A DNA stretch of 64,000 nucleotides from contig JAILON010000029.1 in the NCBI GenBank assembly GCA_024690865.1, forward strand, positions 1 to 64,000, in the 5' to 3' direction. This DNA comes from Treponema sp. GTDB taxonomy: Bacteria > Spirochaetota > Spirochaetia > Treponematales > Treponemataceae. Of the stretch, positions 1-9,716 are shown piece by piece. The position numbers were made by a program, and so were the translations under genes. The notes under the pieces were generated by a model that searched no databases, was not told the origin of the DNA, and saw only the letters and a list, made by a program, of their open reading frames with translations. Every line of letters starts with the position of its first letter. Position 1 is the first letter of the stretch.

Positions 1-24
1 AGCACTTTCATATCAGGAGGATAT

Positions 25-1320
25 ATGAAACTGAATTTGGTAGCAGCAACAGCTGCATTGGCACTGGCCGGCTCTTTCATGGGCTGTTCCAAGGGAAGCG
101 CTCCCGCTTCATCATCTTCTTCATCTTCAAGCTCTGCCAAGAAGTCCATCCGCGTCTTCAACATCAAGGTAGAAATTGATTCACAGCTGAAGGATTTCGC
201 AAAGGCTTACGAGGACAAGACGGGTGTTCACGTCGAAATCGAGTCCTCCGGTGGTGGAGCCGACAACCAGGGAATTCTGAAGGGCTACAAGGCTTCCGAC
301 AACATGCCCGACATCTTCGTGTTTGAAGGACCTGGACATTTCGCAGTCTGGCACAACGACATGACCAGCTTGGACGGCGAAGCTTGGACAAAGGACACCG
401 CCGCCGCATACACGGACGGAGGCCACGTCTACGGTTTCCCCTATGCCGTGGAAGGATACGGACTTGCCTACAATGCGGACCTGCTTGAAAAGGCAGGCAT
501 AGATCCTGCCAGCCTTACGTCATACGCAGGCTACAAGGCGGCTTTCGAAAAGTTGAACTCAATGAAGAGCGCATTGGGAATCGACTCCGTGGTATCCATG
601 ACGGCCGGCGTCGCGGCAGGAATGACCTGGGTTACCGGAACCCACAACTTCGGCGTATACCTTTCCGCAGGACTTTCCAATGGCGACGAGCACATCGTGA
701 ACGATGCCTTGGAGGGCAAGGTTGACAGGGCACGTCTGACGGATTTCGCCGACTACGTGAAGCTGCTCTTTGACTATTCCGACCAGACTGTGCTCCTCAC
801 AGGAAACTACGACCAGCAGCTCCAGGCGTTCCAGGACGGAAAGGCCGTGTTCCTGCACCAGGGAAACTGGGTTGACCCCAGCCTCACATCAGCAGGAACG
901 AACTTCAAGATGGCTTTCGCACCGCACGCCTTCTCCAAGAGCCAGAAGATCGACGGAATCCAGGTCGGAGCTCCGTCTTGGTGGGCCGTCTACAAGGACG
1001 GAAACGTTGAGGAAGCCAAGAAATTCCTGAACGAGTTCTCCCAGTCCAGCGAAGGACGCGATGCCCGCATCAACAAGATGAGCCTGATTTCCCCCTTCAC
1101 CTCCGACAGCGCAAAGCCTTCCAGCCCGCTTTCCGCCTCAGTCGCCGACTACGTGTCGCGTGGGAAGACATACCCTTGGGAGCAGTTCAAGATGCCCGAC
1201 GGCTTCACGCAGGATACGCTGGGCCCCATCTATGAGCTTCTTGCCCAGAACAAGATAACGACCACGCAGTTTGTGGACATGGTTGCCGATGCAATCGCAA
1301 CCGTTCCATCGCTGCGCTAG
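25..1320 (+). CDS. Sugar ABC transporter substrate-binding lipoprotein
   Basis: Signal peptide with lipobox (SFMGC), Ser-rich linker, family-1 extracellular SBP features; SD aggagg just upstream; followed by two permeases. Confidence 0.9.
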   Translation: MKLNLVAATAALALAGSFMGCSKGSAPASSSSSSSSSAKKSIRVFNIKVEIDSQLKDFAKAYEDKTGVHVEIESSGGGADNQGILKGYKASDNMPDIFVFEGPGHFAVWHNDMTSLDGEAWTKDTAAAYTDGGHVYGFPYAVEGYGLAYNADLLEKAGIDPASLTSYAGYKAAFEKLNSMKSALGIDSVVSMTAGVAAGMTWVTGTHNFGVYLSAGLSNGDEHIVNDALEGKVDRARLTDFADYVKLLFDYSDQTVLLTGNYDQQLQAFQDGKAVFLHQGNWVDPSLTSAGTNFKMAFAPHAFSKSQKIDGIQVGAPSWWAVYKDGNVEEAKKFLNEFSQSSEGRDARINKMSLISPFTSDSAKPSSPLSASVADYVSRGKTYPWEQFKMPDGFTQDTLGPIYELLAQNKITTTQFVDMVADAIATVPSLR

Positions 1321-1416
1321 GATATGAAAAGGCAGACCTGGGGTATTCCCCAGGCTGTCAGGAAATCCAGCAGGTACTACAGAAACAGCACCTGCTTTTT
1401 TTTGAGGTACACCGCC

Positions 1417-2505
1417 ATGTCTGAAAATAAAAAGCTGAAAAAATCAGTTTCCATCGCCTGCTGGACCGCCGGAGCCGCCATAACGGCATTCGCCTTGGTC
1501 CTCTGCTTCATCGCCATGCCGTATAAACCGCGCGATATAAGCGGAATCCTTTCCGTCAGGGGCCTTTTCCTTGTTGCAGGCCTGCTGCTCGTAGCATTCG
1601 GCTTCTACTTCTACCCAACGATAAAGCACCGGGGAATCATCAACGTCCTCTTCCTGCTGCCCATCTTGATTCCTTTCACCCTGACGATCCTTGTCCCCTT
1701 CGTCCTGGGGGTATTCTACTCCTTCACCGACTGGGATGGATCCTACGTGACAAAGTTCGTGGGATTCGCAAACTACACAAGCTTCTTCAAGGCCCCCGAC
1801 TACATAAATTCTATCGTAATGACCTTCACCTTTTCCATCATCAACATAGTGGTCGTGAACGTAGTCGCCTTCGCACTCTCGCTCCTCGTGACCCAAAAGC
1901 TCAAGGGGAAAGACATCTACCGCGCGGCCTACTTCGTTCCCAACCTCATCGGAGGCATAGTCCTGGGATACGTCTGGCAGTTCGTGTTCAACTACTTCTT
2001 CGTGTCCATCGCAAACAATGTGGGAATGGAAAACCCGCAGTCCCTGTTGGTCAGTACCAACGGGGCCATAGCCGCCATGATAATCGTCAGCACCTGGCAA
2101 TACGCCGGATACATAATGATGATCTACGTCACGGCCCTCCAGGGCATTCCGACATCCGTCATAGAGGCTTCGGTCATAGACGGCGCGGACGGTTGGAGGA
2201 GGATGATTTCAATCATCGTGCCCATGATTTCACATGCATTCACCATCTGCATATTCCTGACGCTCGTCAACTCATTCAAGCAGTTCGACCTAAACCTGTC
2301 GCTGACAAACGGCGGACCGTCCAAGATGTTCATGGGCCGGGCCATAAACGGCACGGAACTTCAGGCACTCAACATCTACAAGACTGCGATAACCCGCAAC
2401 AAGTGGGCACTCGGCCAGGCCAAGTCCGTCGTATTCTTCATAATACTGGCCATCGTATCCATGCTGCAGGTCAGCTTCAGCAAGCGCCATGAGGAGGAAG
2501 CATAA
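1417..2505 (+). CDS. ABC sugar transporter permease (MalF-like)
   Basis: Multi-TM protein with EAxxxDGA-type motif (EASVIDGADGWRRM); start chosen at MSENKK rather than the ORF-track start at 1324. Confidence 0.88.
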   Translation: MSENKKLKKSVSIACWTAGAAITAFALVLCFIAMPYKPRDISGILSVRGLFLVAGLLLVAFGFYFYPTIKHRGIINVLFLLPILIPFTLTILVPFVLGVFYSFTDWDGSYVTKFVGFANYTSFFKAPDYINSIVMTFTFSIINIVVVNVVAFALSLLVTQKLKGKDIYRAAYFVPNLIGGIVLGYVWQFVFNYFFVSIANNVGMENPQSLLVSTNGAIAAMIIVSTWQYAGYIMMIYVTALQGIPTSVIEASVIDGADGWRRMISIIVPMISHAFTICIFLTLVNSFKQFDLNLSLTNGGPSKMFMGRAINGTELQALNIYKTAITRNKWALGQAKSVVFFIILAIVSMLQVSFSKRHEEEA

Positions 2506-3362
2506 TGAATTACCGTTCAATAAAAGACAAGCCGCTTGAGATACTTGCAATACTGCTCCTCGTAGTATTCCTGTTTCCCTTCTTCATCGTCATCATCAAC
2601 ACGGCAAAGCCGGCAGACCAGATCATACGGAGTCCGCTCGCACTGCCGACAAACTGGGGCCTGCTGTTTTCAAACATGAACAGGGTCATCAACAGTCCCA
2701 ACATGAACTATTGGAAGTCCTTCATGGACTCCGCAATCATCACCATCTTCTCCCTGCTGACGATCGTCGTCTTTTCAAGTGCGGCGGCATGGGTACTGGC
2801 ACGGAACCACAGCAAGTGGTCGGTCCTCATCTTTGGTCTCCTGGTCGCTTCCATGGTCATCCCCTTCCAGGTGGTCATGCTGCCGGTCCTCTCGTGGTAC
2901 CGCACATTCTCCAAGTTCACGGGCATAGCCCTGCTGCAGAGCTACAAAGGAACAGTGTTCGCCTATATCGGATTTGGATGCGCGATGAGCGTGTTCATCC
3001 TGCACGGCTTCGTAAAGAGCATACCGCTGGAACTTGAGGAGGCCGCGGTCATAGACGGATGTACGACGGAAGGCATCTTCATACGCGTCGTATTCCCCCT
3101 CCTCCAACCCATCCAGATTACGGTACTCATTTTGAACGGAATCTGGATTTGGAACGACTACCTGCTTCCCTCGCTCCTTCTGGGGCAGGCAGGAAAGATA
3201 CGGACGCTGCCCATCGCAGTCATGGGATTTGTGGGTTCATACGTCAAACAGTGGGACCTCATCCTTACGTCAACCCTGCTGGCCATGCTCCCCATCATAG
3301 TCCTGTTCATCTTCGCCCAACGGTACATCATCAAGGGCATGGTGGAAGGTTCCATAAAGTAG
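2505..3362 (+). CDS. ABC sugar transporter permease (MalG-like)
   Basis: Multi-TM, EEAAVIDGCTTEGIFIRVVFPL permease motif; overlaps the preceding stop codon. Confidence 0.9.
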   Translation: MNYRSIKDKPLEILAILLLVVFLFPFFIVIINTAKPADQIIRSPLALPTNWGLLFSNMNRVINSPNMNYWKSFMDSAIITIFSLLTIVVFSSAAAWVLARNHSKWSVLIFGLLVASMVIPFQVVMLPVLSWYRTFSKFTGIALLQSYKGTVFAYIGFGCAMSVFILHGFVKSIPLELEEAAVIDGCTTEGIFIRVVFPLLQPIQITVLILNGIWIWNDYLLPSLLLGQAGKIRTLPIAVMGFVGSYVKQWDLILTSTLLAMLPIIVLFIFAQRYIIKGMVEGSIK

Positions 3363-3474
3363 GACCGGCAGCCTCGACGGCAGACCCGCGACTTTGTCGC
3401 GGCCGACGTTTGAGGCGGGTCCTGCCGTATACAACTGGCGGCCTTCCCAGTATGGTCGCCATCGCAGGCTCCAA

Positions 3475-4506
3475 ATGACGATAAAAGACATCGCAAAAGA
3501 ATGTGGCTATGCCGTAGGAACAGTCTCCAGGGTGCTTAACGGAAACCCAAACGTAAGTCCGGAAGCACGGGAAAAGGTCATGTCCGTCGTGAACAAATAT
3601 GACTTTGTCCTGAACAATTCGGCACGGCTCCTAAAGTCACAACGCTCGCATACCATCGCAGTGATTCTAAAGGGGACCTCAACAATCCTGTTGAACAACC
3701 TGTACGGCATCATACAGGGCCGCATGGAAAACCTGCCCTATCTGCTGAGGGCCGTCGTCATAGATGAGTATGACGACGAGGTGGCCGCGGCGAACCGGGT
3801 TATGTTCGAGCAGCGGCCCGTAGGCATAATCTTTTTGGGCGGAAACCCCGGCGACCATCCTGAGGAACTGAGGAAGATAACGGTTCCGAGCGTGCTGATT
3901 ACCAACAGCATGGACAAAGATGATTTTCCATTGGTCTCCAGCGTCACGACAGACGATGTAGCCGGGGCCGAATGTTGCGCCCGCTACCTTATAGAAAACG
4001 GACACAAAAAAATTTGCGTCATCGGCGGGGACCTTGAAAGCTCGTCCATAAACGTAAAACGCTACCGAGGATTCCGAAACGCAATGGAAGCGGCAGGGCT
4101 GCCATTCGACTATGAAAAATCATATCACATCTCAAAATACGACTACGGAGACGGAGCAAAGGCGGCGAAGGCGCTGCTGCAAAAAAATCCAGACTTGACG
4201 GCACTCTTCACGATGTCGGACCTGATGGCCATTGGGGCATGCAGACAGCTGGCCGACATGGGGCTCCGCGTTCCTGACCAGGTTTCCGTCACAGGATATG
4301 ACGGAAACATCGTGACGGAATACTATACCCCCCGGCTCACTACAATCCGTCAGGACGAAACCGCACTGGCAAACAGAGGTCTGGATATATTGCTTGAAAG
4401 GATAGGACAGGACGCAGAGGCAACTCAAGAGCCACTGCCTCCCGTCCAAGAAAAGCTCCCCTTCAGCTTCGTAAAGGGGGAAAGCGTGGCACGGCTTCTT
4501 TCCTAA
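3475..4506 (+). CDS. LacI-family transcriptional regulator
   Basis: N-terminal HTH MTIKDIAKECGYAVGTVSRVLNGNPNVSPEAREKV; periplasmic-binding-like C-terminal domain; start set at MTIKDIA. Confidence 0.92.
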   Translation: MTIKDIAKECGYAVGTVSRVLNGNPNVSPEAREKVMSVVNKYDFVLNNSARLLKSQRSHTIAVILKGTSTILLNNLYGIIQGRMENLPYLLRAVVIDEYDDEVAAANRVMFEQRPVGIIFLGGNPGDHPEELRKITVPSVLITNSMDKDDFPLVSSVTTDDVAGAECCARYLIENGHKKICVIGGDLESSSINVKRYRGFRNAMEAAGLPFDYEKSYHISKYDYGDGAKAAKALLQKNPDLTALFTMSDLMAIGACRQLADMGLRVPDQVSVTGYDGNIVTEYYTPRLTTIRQDETALANRGLDILLERIGQDAEATQEPLPPVQEKLPFSFVKGESVARLLS

Positions 4507-5825
4507 CGGACCAGCACATCTTCCCAGTCTACGCCGGCACCCGACGCCACGTCGCGGGAAAGGATGCACCCGGAAACGAGACGTGCAAACTCGGGCGAGA
4601 TGCCCGGGGTCAGGACTTTTTCAGTACGAAGGACGGAAACATCGCCCTCCCTGATCCGCTCGCCCTGCTTCATGGCCCGCAGGTAGTGCAGGCTCCGGTT
4701 GGTCCGGCCGTAGTTGGCCCGTTCGCTCGCCGCAAGCCGCTTCACACCGCTGCCCAGAGCCGCATCCACCATATTCCTGCCGTATTGCTCGGACATCTGC
4801 CGGAGGATTTCGATGGGGGCCGCCTGCGGGCAGCCGTCCTTCCCGCACTTGCGGATGACGGCCTGGGCCTGACGGACGGCCTGCACCATCTGGGCAAACT
4901 GCTCAGGCTCCAGCGCGACGGGGTCGTCAAGCCCGTCGGTCTTGCGACTGAGCGTGATGTGCTTCTCTATCATCACCCCGCCCAGTGCCGTCGTCAGCAC
5001 GGGAATCAGGACGGGGTCCAGGCTGTGGTCGCTTATTCCGGTCGGAAGGCCAAAAACCCTGCGGAGCGTCTCCACGCAGCGGACGTTGTACTCGGTCTCC
5101 GGGGCGGGGTAGCTCGTGATGCAGTGGAGGAGCGTCAACGGAGGCATCACGGCCTTCGGACGGGTCTCCCGACCGGCGGCATCCCCCGCAACGGCTCCGT
5201 TCGCCCCGAATGCACCGAGGGCCTCATCCTGACCGTCAGCCCGACCCGCAAAGGCGGCCCCTGCCCCCTGACCGCCAGCCTCGCCTGCGGGAGTAGTAGC
5301 CCGGACCGCAGAGGTGACCCCAGCAGCCTCGCAAGCCCCCCCATCGCTTCCGGGACGATCCCCTTCCAGCATGTCAATCGCATTCTCTATGTCACCGAGC
5401 CGGGACACCCCGCTCGAAAGGATAATCGGAATCTTCCCGTAATATGCGGCACACGCTTCCAGCAGGGGCGTGTGGTTTACCTCGGGACTTGCTATCTTTA
5501 TTGCATCGGGATGAAGGGCAACAAGTTCCTCCAGCGAACGGAGGCCAAAAGGCGAGCAGGCAAAGAGCACCCCCTTCTTATGGGCGTAGTCCAGACAGGA
5601 GGAAAAGAAAGAGGTATCCACCTCCAGCTCCCGGAAGCGGTCATACAGCCTGACCGTCCCTCCCGGCAGCTTTACGAAGCCCGTGTCAGGATGCAGGATC
5701 TCGTCGGCGTAGACCCACTGGAACTTGACGCAGTCCGCCCCCGCATCCGCCGCCGCGTCTATCAGGGCACGGGCCTTGTCCAGCGAGCCTGCGTGGGCGG
5801 TTCCGATTTCCGCGATAACCGTCAC
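4503..5825 (-). CDS. NeuB-family sialic/nonulosonic acid synthase with SAF-like C-terminus and a long Ala/Gly-rich internal insertion
   Basis: IAEIGTAHAGSLDKA, KFQWVYADEI, ACSPFGLRSLEEL, KIASPEVNHTPLL, LLHCITSYPAPE, GISDHS, EKHITLSR motifs; GTG start. Confidence 0.85.
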   Translation of the reverse strand: MTVIAEIGTAHAGSLDKARALIDAAADAGADCVKFQWVYADEILHPDTGFVKLPGGTVRLYDRFRELEVDTSFFSSCLDYAHKKGVLFACSPFGLRSLEELVALHPDAIKIASPEVNHTPLLEACAAYYGKIPIILSSGVSRLGDIENAIDMLEGDRPGSDGGACEAAGVTSAVRATTPAGEAGGQGAGAAFAGRADGQDEALGAFGANGAVAGDAAGRETRPKAVMPPLTLLHCITSYPAPETEYNVRCVETLRRVFGLPTGISDHSLDPVLIPVLTTALGGVMIEKHITLSRKTDGLDDPVALEPEQFAQMVQAVRQAQAVIRKCGKDGCPQAAPIEILRQMSEQYGRNMVDAALGSGVKRLAASERANYGRTNRSLHYLRAMKQGERIREGDVSVLRTEKVLTPGISPEFARLVSGCILSRDVASGAGVDWEDVLVR

Positions 5826-5826
5826 G

Positions 5827-7044
5827 CTAGTACTTCCCCAGCCGCCAGTTGATGGCGCGCTGCAAATACTCCTCGTACTGCTTGTTCTCGCCGATTCCCT
5901 TTCCCGGAGAGTCGGAAATTTTGACGACGGGGATACCGTTCGCCTTGACGGTCTTCATGACGATGTTCAGCGGCTCCACACAGGTGTCGTTCACGAGGAA
6001 GGTCCCGATTCCAAAGGCGACCTTCGTCCGATCCTTGAAATGCCGGTAAATCTTGGTCGCCCGCTCAAAGTCCAGGCTGTCGGAGAAGAGCAGGGTCTTT
6101 TTGGCCGGGTCTATGCCGAGCTTCTTGTAGTGGGCTATCATCTTCTCGCCCCACTCAATCGGATCGCCGGAGTCGTTCCGCACCCCGCTGAACAGGGTCG
6201 CGTTCTTCACGTCAAAGTCCAAAAGGAAGCAGTCGGTCGTGATGCAGTCGGTCAGCGCGATTCCCAGCTGTACGCCGTAGAGCTCGTGCCAGTCGTCCAT
6301 GACGAACTTGTTGGAATAGGCGGGATTGCGCTCCGGGTAGCCCTGCCCCGTCACCATGAAGACCTCGTGGGCCATCGTTCCTATGGCGGTCAGGCCCTCC
6401 TTCATCGCAATCTCCACGTTGGACGTGCCGGAGAAGATGCTGCCACCGAGTTTGCCAGCCTCGTTCGCCTCCTTGAACATCCTGATGATCTGCTCCTGGG
6501 TCCCCTTGTTGAAGCGGCGGCGGGTGCCGAACTCGCTGAAGGCGCCAATCTCGAACTTGCCGCTTGCAAGGCTTTCAATCTTGCCTTTCGCCCGCTCTAT
6601 CGCCGAATCCGCAATCTCCTGGTAGCGGTCCTTGTACTGGTATGCAAAATAGACGTTGTTGACAATGGAAAGGACGGGAATCTCGTAATAAATCGTCAGG
6701 AACCAGGGGCCGACCGTCCTGATGTTCAGCCCGCACTCCGCGTCCGTGTTGATGATGAAGTGCTCCAACATGGGATGCCAGACGGCAAGGAAGGAGATGT
6801 AGCCCTTGTCCAGCCACTTTATGGAAGCAAGGTAGTCCAGTTCCTCCTTCTTGAACTGCACCTGGCAGTAGAGGGCTATCTGCCTCTTTATCTCTTCCAC
6901 CATCTCCGGGGTGAAGCGAACATCCTTGTTGCGGCAGACGAACTTCCACTCCACGTTCGCATCCCCGTACATCCGCATGGCAAGCTGCCCCATGCTGAAC
7001 TTGTACAGGTCTGTATCCAAAAAGCTTGTTATAATCTGTTCCAT
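5827..7044 (-). CDS. pncB: Nicotinate phosphoribosyltransferase
   Basis: FLDTDLYKFSMGQ, EFGTRRRF, GTSNVEIAM, GVRNDSGDPIEW motifs; start at MEQIITSF. Confidence 0.92.
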   Translation of the reverse strand: MEQIITSFLDTDLYKFSMGQLAMRMYGDANVEWKFVCRNKDVRFTPEMVEEIKRQIALYCQVQFKKEELDYLASIKWLDKGYISFLAVWHPMLEHFIINTDAECGLNIRTVGPWFLTIYYEIPVLSIVNNVYFAYQYKDRYQEIADSAIERAKGKIESLASGKFEIGAFSEFGTRRRFNKGTQEQIIRMFKEANEAGKLGGSIFSGTSNVEIAMKEGLTAIGTMAHEVFMVTGQGYPERNPAYSNKFVMDDWHELYGVQLGIALTDCITTDCFLLDFDVKNATLFSGVRNDSGDPIEWGEKMIAHYKKLGIDPAKKTLLFSDSLDFERATKIYRHFKDRTKVAFGIGTFLVNDTCVEPLNIVMKTVKANGIPVVKISDSPGKGIGENKQYEEYLQRAINWRLGKY

Positions 7045-7179
7045 AAAAAAGGCCCTCTTGCCTATGAAAAATCTACCATAATGGCAAAAGGCTTTCAAGT
7101 GGAATCCGTTTTTATACGGGGACATACCACCTGTACCGTTTCGTCAGTATACCGCTGCAAGCGGCTTTTGAAACAAGCC

Positions 7180-7902
7180 CTAGCGTATGACCGAGCCTTC
7201 CTTGTTCTTGATGCGGCGTATGTAGTCCCCAATGGAAGAAAGGGGCGTGCTGAATGCCATCCCGCCGACGGGCATCTTTCCATCCCCCTTGTCTTCCAAG
7301 GCAAAGGTGATGTTGTGGATGTCCGACCCGCTCGTGACGGGGAAGCCGTATTCCTTGGCGTACAGCTCGGCAAGCTCGTTCTCGCTCGCCCTGTTTCCGC
7401 CGTTATAGACCTCCACCCCATGCACTTCGCGGGGATGCAGGTGTATTGCCCTGATGTAGTCGCGGAGGCGGAAGGGATGGGCTTGGACCATCAGGCCACC
7501 CTCGCGGTTCACCGCATCGAAGAACTGCTGGTGGTTCATTGACTCCGCCTCGGGGTGGGCAAGCAGCCAGTCCTTTTCAAGCCCGTAGATGAGGTAGTCA
7601 TCGCCGTCGAAGGTCTGCTCAATTCCAAAAAAGACCTTGAAGTTCCCCCCGTCCCGCTCATTTTGCCGCGCCGCCTCGGCAAGCGCACTTTCGTAGCCCG
7701 AGCAGTACTGCTCTATCCTTTCCTCCCAGTCAAGCTCGGAGGAAACGGCCGTGTTCCCGCCAAAGAAATGGTCGGTGACGAAGATGCCGTCATAGCCCAG
7801 CTTCTTGTAAACCGAAATGTATTCCGCCCCGCGGGAGACTCCGCAGGCGCTCGCCTCGCAGGTGTGCAAGTGCGTCTCATATTTGTATAGCATAATCACC
7901 AA
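7180..7902 (-). CDS. PHP-domain metal-dependent phosphoesterase
   Basis: ETHLHTCEASACG and GIFVTDHFFGG motifs, VTSGSDIHN C-terminal metal ligand motif. Confidence 0.8.
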   Translation of the reverse strand: MVIMLYKYETHLHTCEASACGVSRGAEYISVYKKLGYDGIFVTDHFFGGNTAVSSELDWEERIEQYCSGYESALAEAARQNERDGGNFKVFFGIEQTFDGDDYLIYGLEKDWLLAHPEAESMNHQQFFDAVNREGGLMVQAHPFRLRDYIRAIHLHPREVHGVEVYNGGNRASENELAELYAKEYGFPVTSGSDIHNITFALEDKGDGKMPVGGMAFSTPLSSIGDYIRRIKNKEGSVIR

Positions 7903-8033
7903 TAACTATAGCAAACAAAAAGCCAGCTGGCAAGATGCCCTGGCACCGCCACCATAAGCGGCGGACTGGCAAGCCGCAGCCAAACGAGATATAGGAGCCA
8001 GTGCAGGGGTCCACGGAACCACAACGCTACAGC

Positions 8034-8076
8034 GAAAAAAACTTCGGGCCACGTCTTTCAAAGACGCAGCCCGAAG
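8034..8076 (-). terminator. Rho-independent terminator after uxuB
   Basis: On the minus strand CTTCGGGC TG CGTCTTT G AAAGACG TG GCCCGAAG followed by TTTTTTT, starting 18 bp after the uxuB stop. Confidence 0.85.
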
Positions 8077-8094
8077 CACCCTCTCCGACGGGAA

Positions 8095-9705
8095 TTATTT
8101 CAAGTACTTTTTGAGCGTCGTGCGCACGGCCCCGGCGCCAGCAAGCTCTTCTCTGAAGAAGGCCTCAATTTTCTCGCCCAGTCCTGACGCATACAGATCC
8201 GATCCAAATATGTTCGCATTGGAAAGGATGGATTTCAGCTGGCCGGTATAGCTTTCCGGCTTGTTCCAGACGACATCCTTCAACTGGGCAGTAAGCTCCG
8301 CCGCCATCGGATCAGGCGAAAGCTCAAAATCCTTTCCCTCATCATCGACAGCAAGCAGGTAGCGGCACCAGCCCGCAATAGCCAGAGGAATAGCCTCAAG
8401 CCGTTCGGCACTGCCATATTGTGCGACATAGCTCTTTATAGTCTCACCGAAGCGGATTCCAACCTTCTGCGACGTATCGCAGGCAATCCGCTGGGGCGCA
8501 TCAGGCATGAACGGATTGGGAAGGCGTACCCCGATGACCTCATCAACAAAGGCCTTCGGGGAAAGGATCTTCGGATCGGTAACGACGGGCATACCTTCCT
8601 TGAGGCCAATCCTCTTTACAAGCTCAAGCAGCTCGGCATCCTTCATTTCATCGGCAATCAGCGTATAGCCAAGGAGGCATCCGTATACGGCAAGAGCAGT
8701 GTGCAGGGGATTCAGGCAGGTAGTGACCTTCATCCGCTCGACGTTGTTCACGGTGTCCCGGTCGGTCATATACACACCGGCCTTCTCCAAGGGCGGCCTG
8801 CCGTTCGGGAAGTTGTCCTCGACGACAAGATACTGGGGACCTTCCGCATTCACAAACGGAGCAATGAAGGTCTTCTTTTCGGTCACAAAAGGCTGCATCT
8901 TCTCTATGCCAGCCTCCTCAAGTGCCTTTCCTATCTCAACGCTCGGACGCGGGGTGATTTTGTCTATCATCGACCACGGGAAGGATACCCTGCTGCTGTC
9001 CTCAAGGTAAGCTATGAACTCCTGCGGCACCTTCCCCCTGCTGTTCCACTCCCGGGCGACCGTCAGGACCGAGTTCTGAAGTTTTTCCCCGTTGTGGGAA
9101 CAGTTGTCCATTGAGACGACGGCAATCGGAAGCTTCCCGTTCTTGAAGCGATGGAAAAGGAGGGCGGCAACCTGCGCCATCACGCCAGTCGCCCCGTCAG
9201 GGCCAGCCTCAAGATCAGACAGCACGTAGGGGAAATACTCACCCGCGGCATTTTTCAGGGCATAGCCTTTTTCCGTAATCGTAAACGTCACAAGCTGGAG
9301 CGATGCGGAGGCAAAGACCTCCTTCATCCTCGCCCATTCCGACGCATTTTTGGTGCTGGAACGGACGGCCTCCGCCAAGGATGCAATGACCTGCCTGGAA
9401 ACGGAGCCATCGGGCTTGAGCGTCACACCGAGCACCAGGTTGTCGTATGGCCGGTAAATCTCGTCTATGATGTCAAAGCTGAAGCTTTCGGCACAGACGA
9501 TGCCGGTCTTGGAAAGATGCTGCTCCAGCAGGGAATCCGCGATTCCTCCGATAAACATGCGGAAGATGTTTCCGGCACCAAAATGCACCCAGACGGGATT
9601 CTTCACAGTCTCCGCACGAACGGCCTGTATGTCGTAAGAAGGAAGGGCGACATCCGCTTTTTTCCACCCCTCCCTGTCCTTCAATCCTTCTAATGTCAGT
9701 TTCAT
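8095..9705 (-). CDS. uxuB: Mannitol dehydrogenase family / fructuronate reductase
   Basis: WVHFGAGNIFRMF, SMDNCSHNGEKL, LNPLHTALAVYGCLLG motifs; adjacent to uxuA. Confidence 0.82.
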   Translation of the reverse strand: MKLTLEGLKDREGWKKADVALPSYDIQAVRAETVKNPVWVHFGAGNIFRMFIGGIADSLLEQHLSKTGIVCAESFSFDIIDEIYRPYDNLVLGVTLKPDGSVSRQVIASLAEAVRSSTKNASEWARMKEVFASASLQLVTFTITEKGYALKNAAGEYFPYVLSDLEAGPDGATGVMAQVAALLFHRFKNGKLPIAVVSMDNCSHNGEKLQNSVLTVAREWNSRGKVPQEFIAYLEDSSRVSFPWSMIDKITPRPSVEIGKALEEAGIEKMQPFVTEKKTFIAPFVNAEGPQYLVVEDNFPNGRPPLEKAGVYMTDRDTVNNVERMKVTTCLNPLHTALAVYGCLLGYTLIADEMKDAELLELVKRIGLKEGMPVVTDPKILSPKAFVDEVIGVRLPNPFMPDAPQRIACDTSQKVGIRFGETIKSYVAQYGSAERLEAIPLAIAGWCRYLLAVDDEGKDFELSPDPMAAELTAQLKDVVWNKPESYTGQLKSILSNANIFGSDLYASGLGEKIEAFFREELAGAGAVRTTLKKYLK

Positions 9706-9716
9706 TCCCATACGTC

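Noticed and set aside
112-156. Poly-serine tract in the ABC substrate-binding lipoprotein as a phase-variable repeat
   Set aside because: Codons are mixed (TCA/TCT/AGC), giving no clean tandem repeat; a flexible lipoprotein linker is the ordinary explanation
5725-7542. 605-aa plus-strand ORF antisense to pncB and the PHP gene
   Set aside because: The opposite strand encodes well-recognised enzymes; the ORF translation has no coherent domain and reflects high-GC third-position bias on the coding strand
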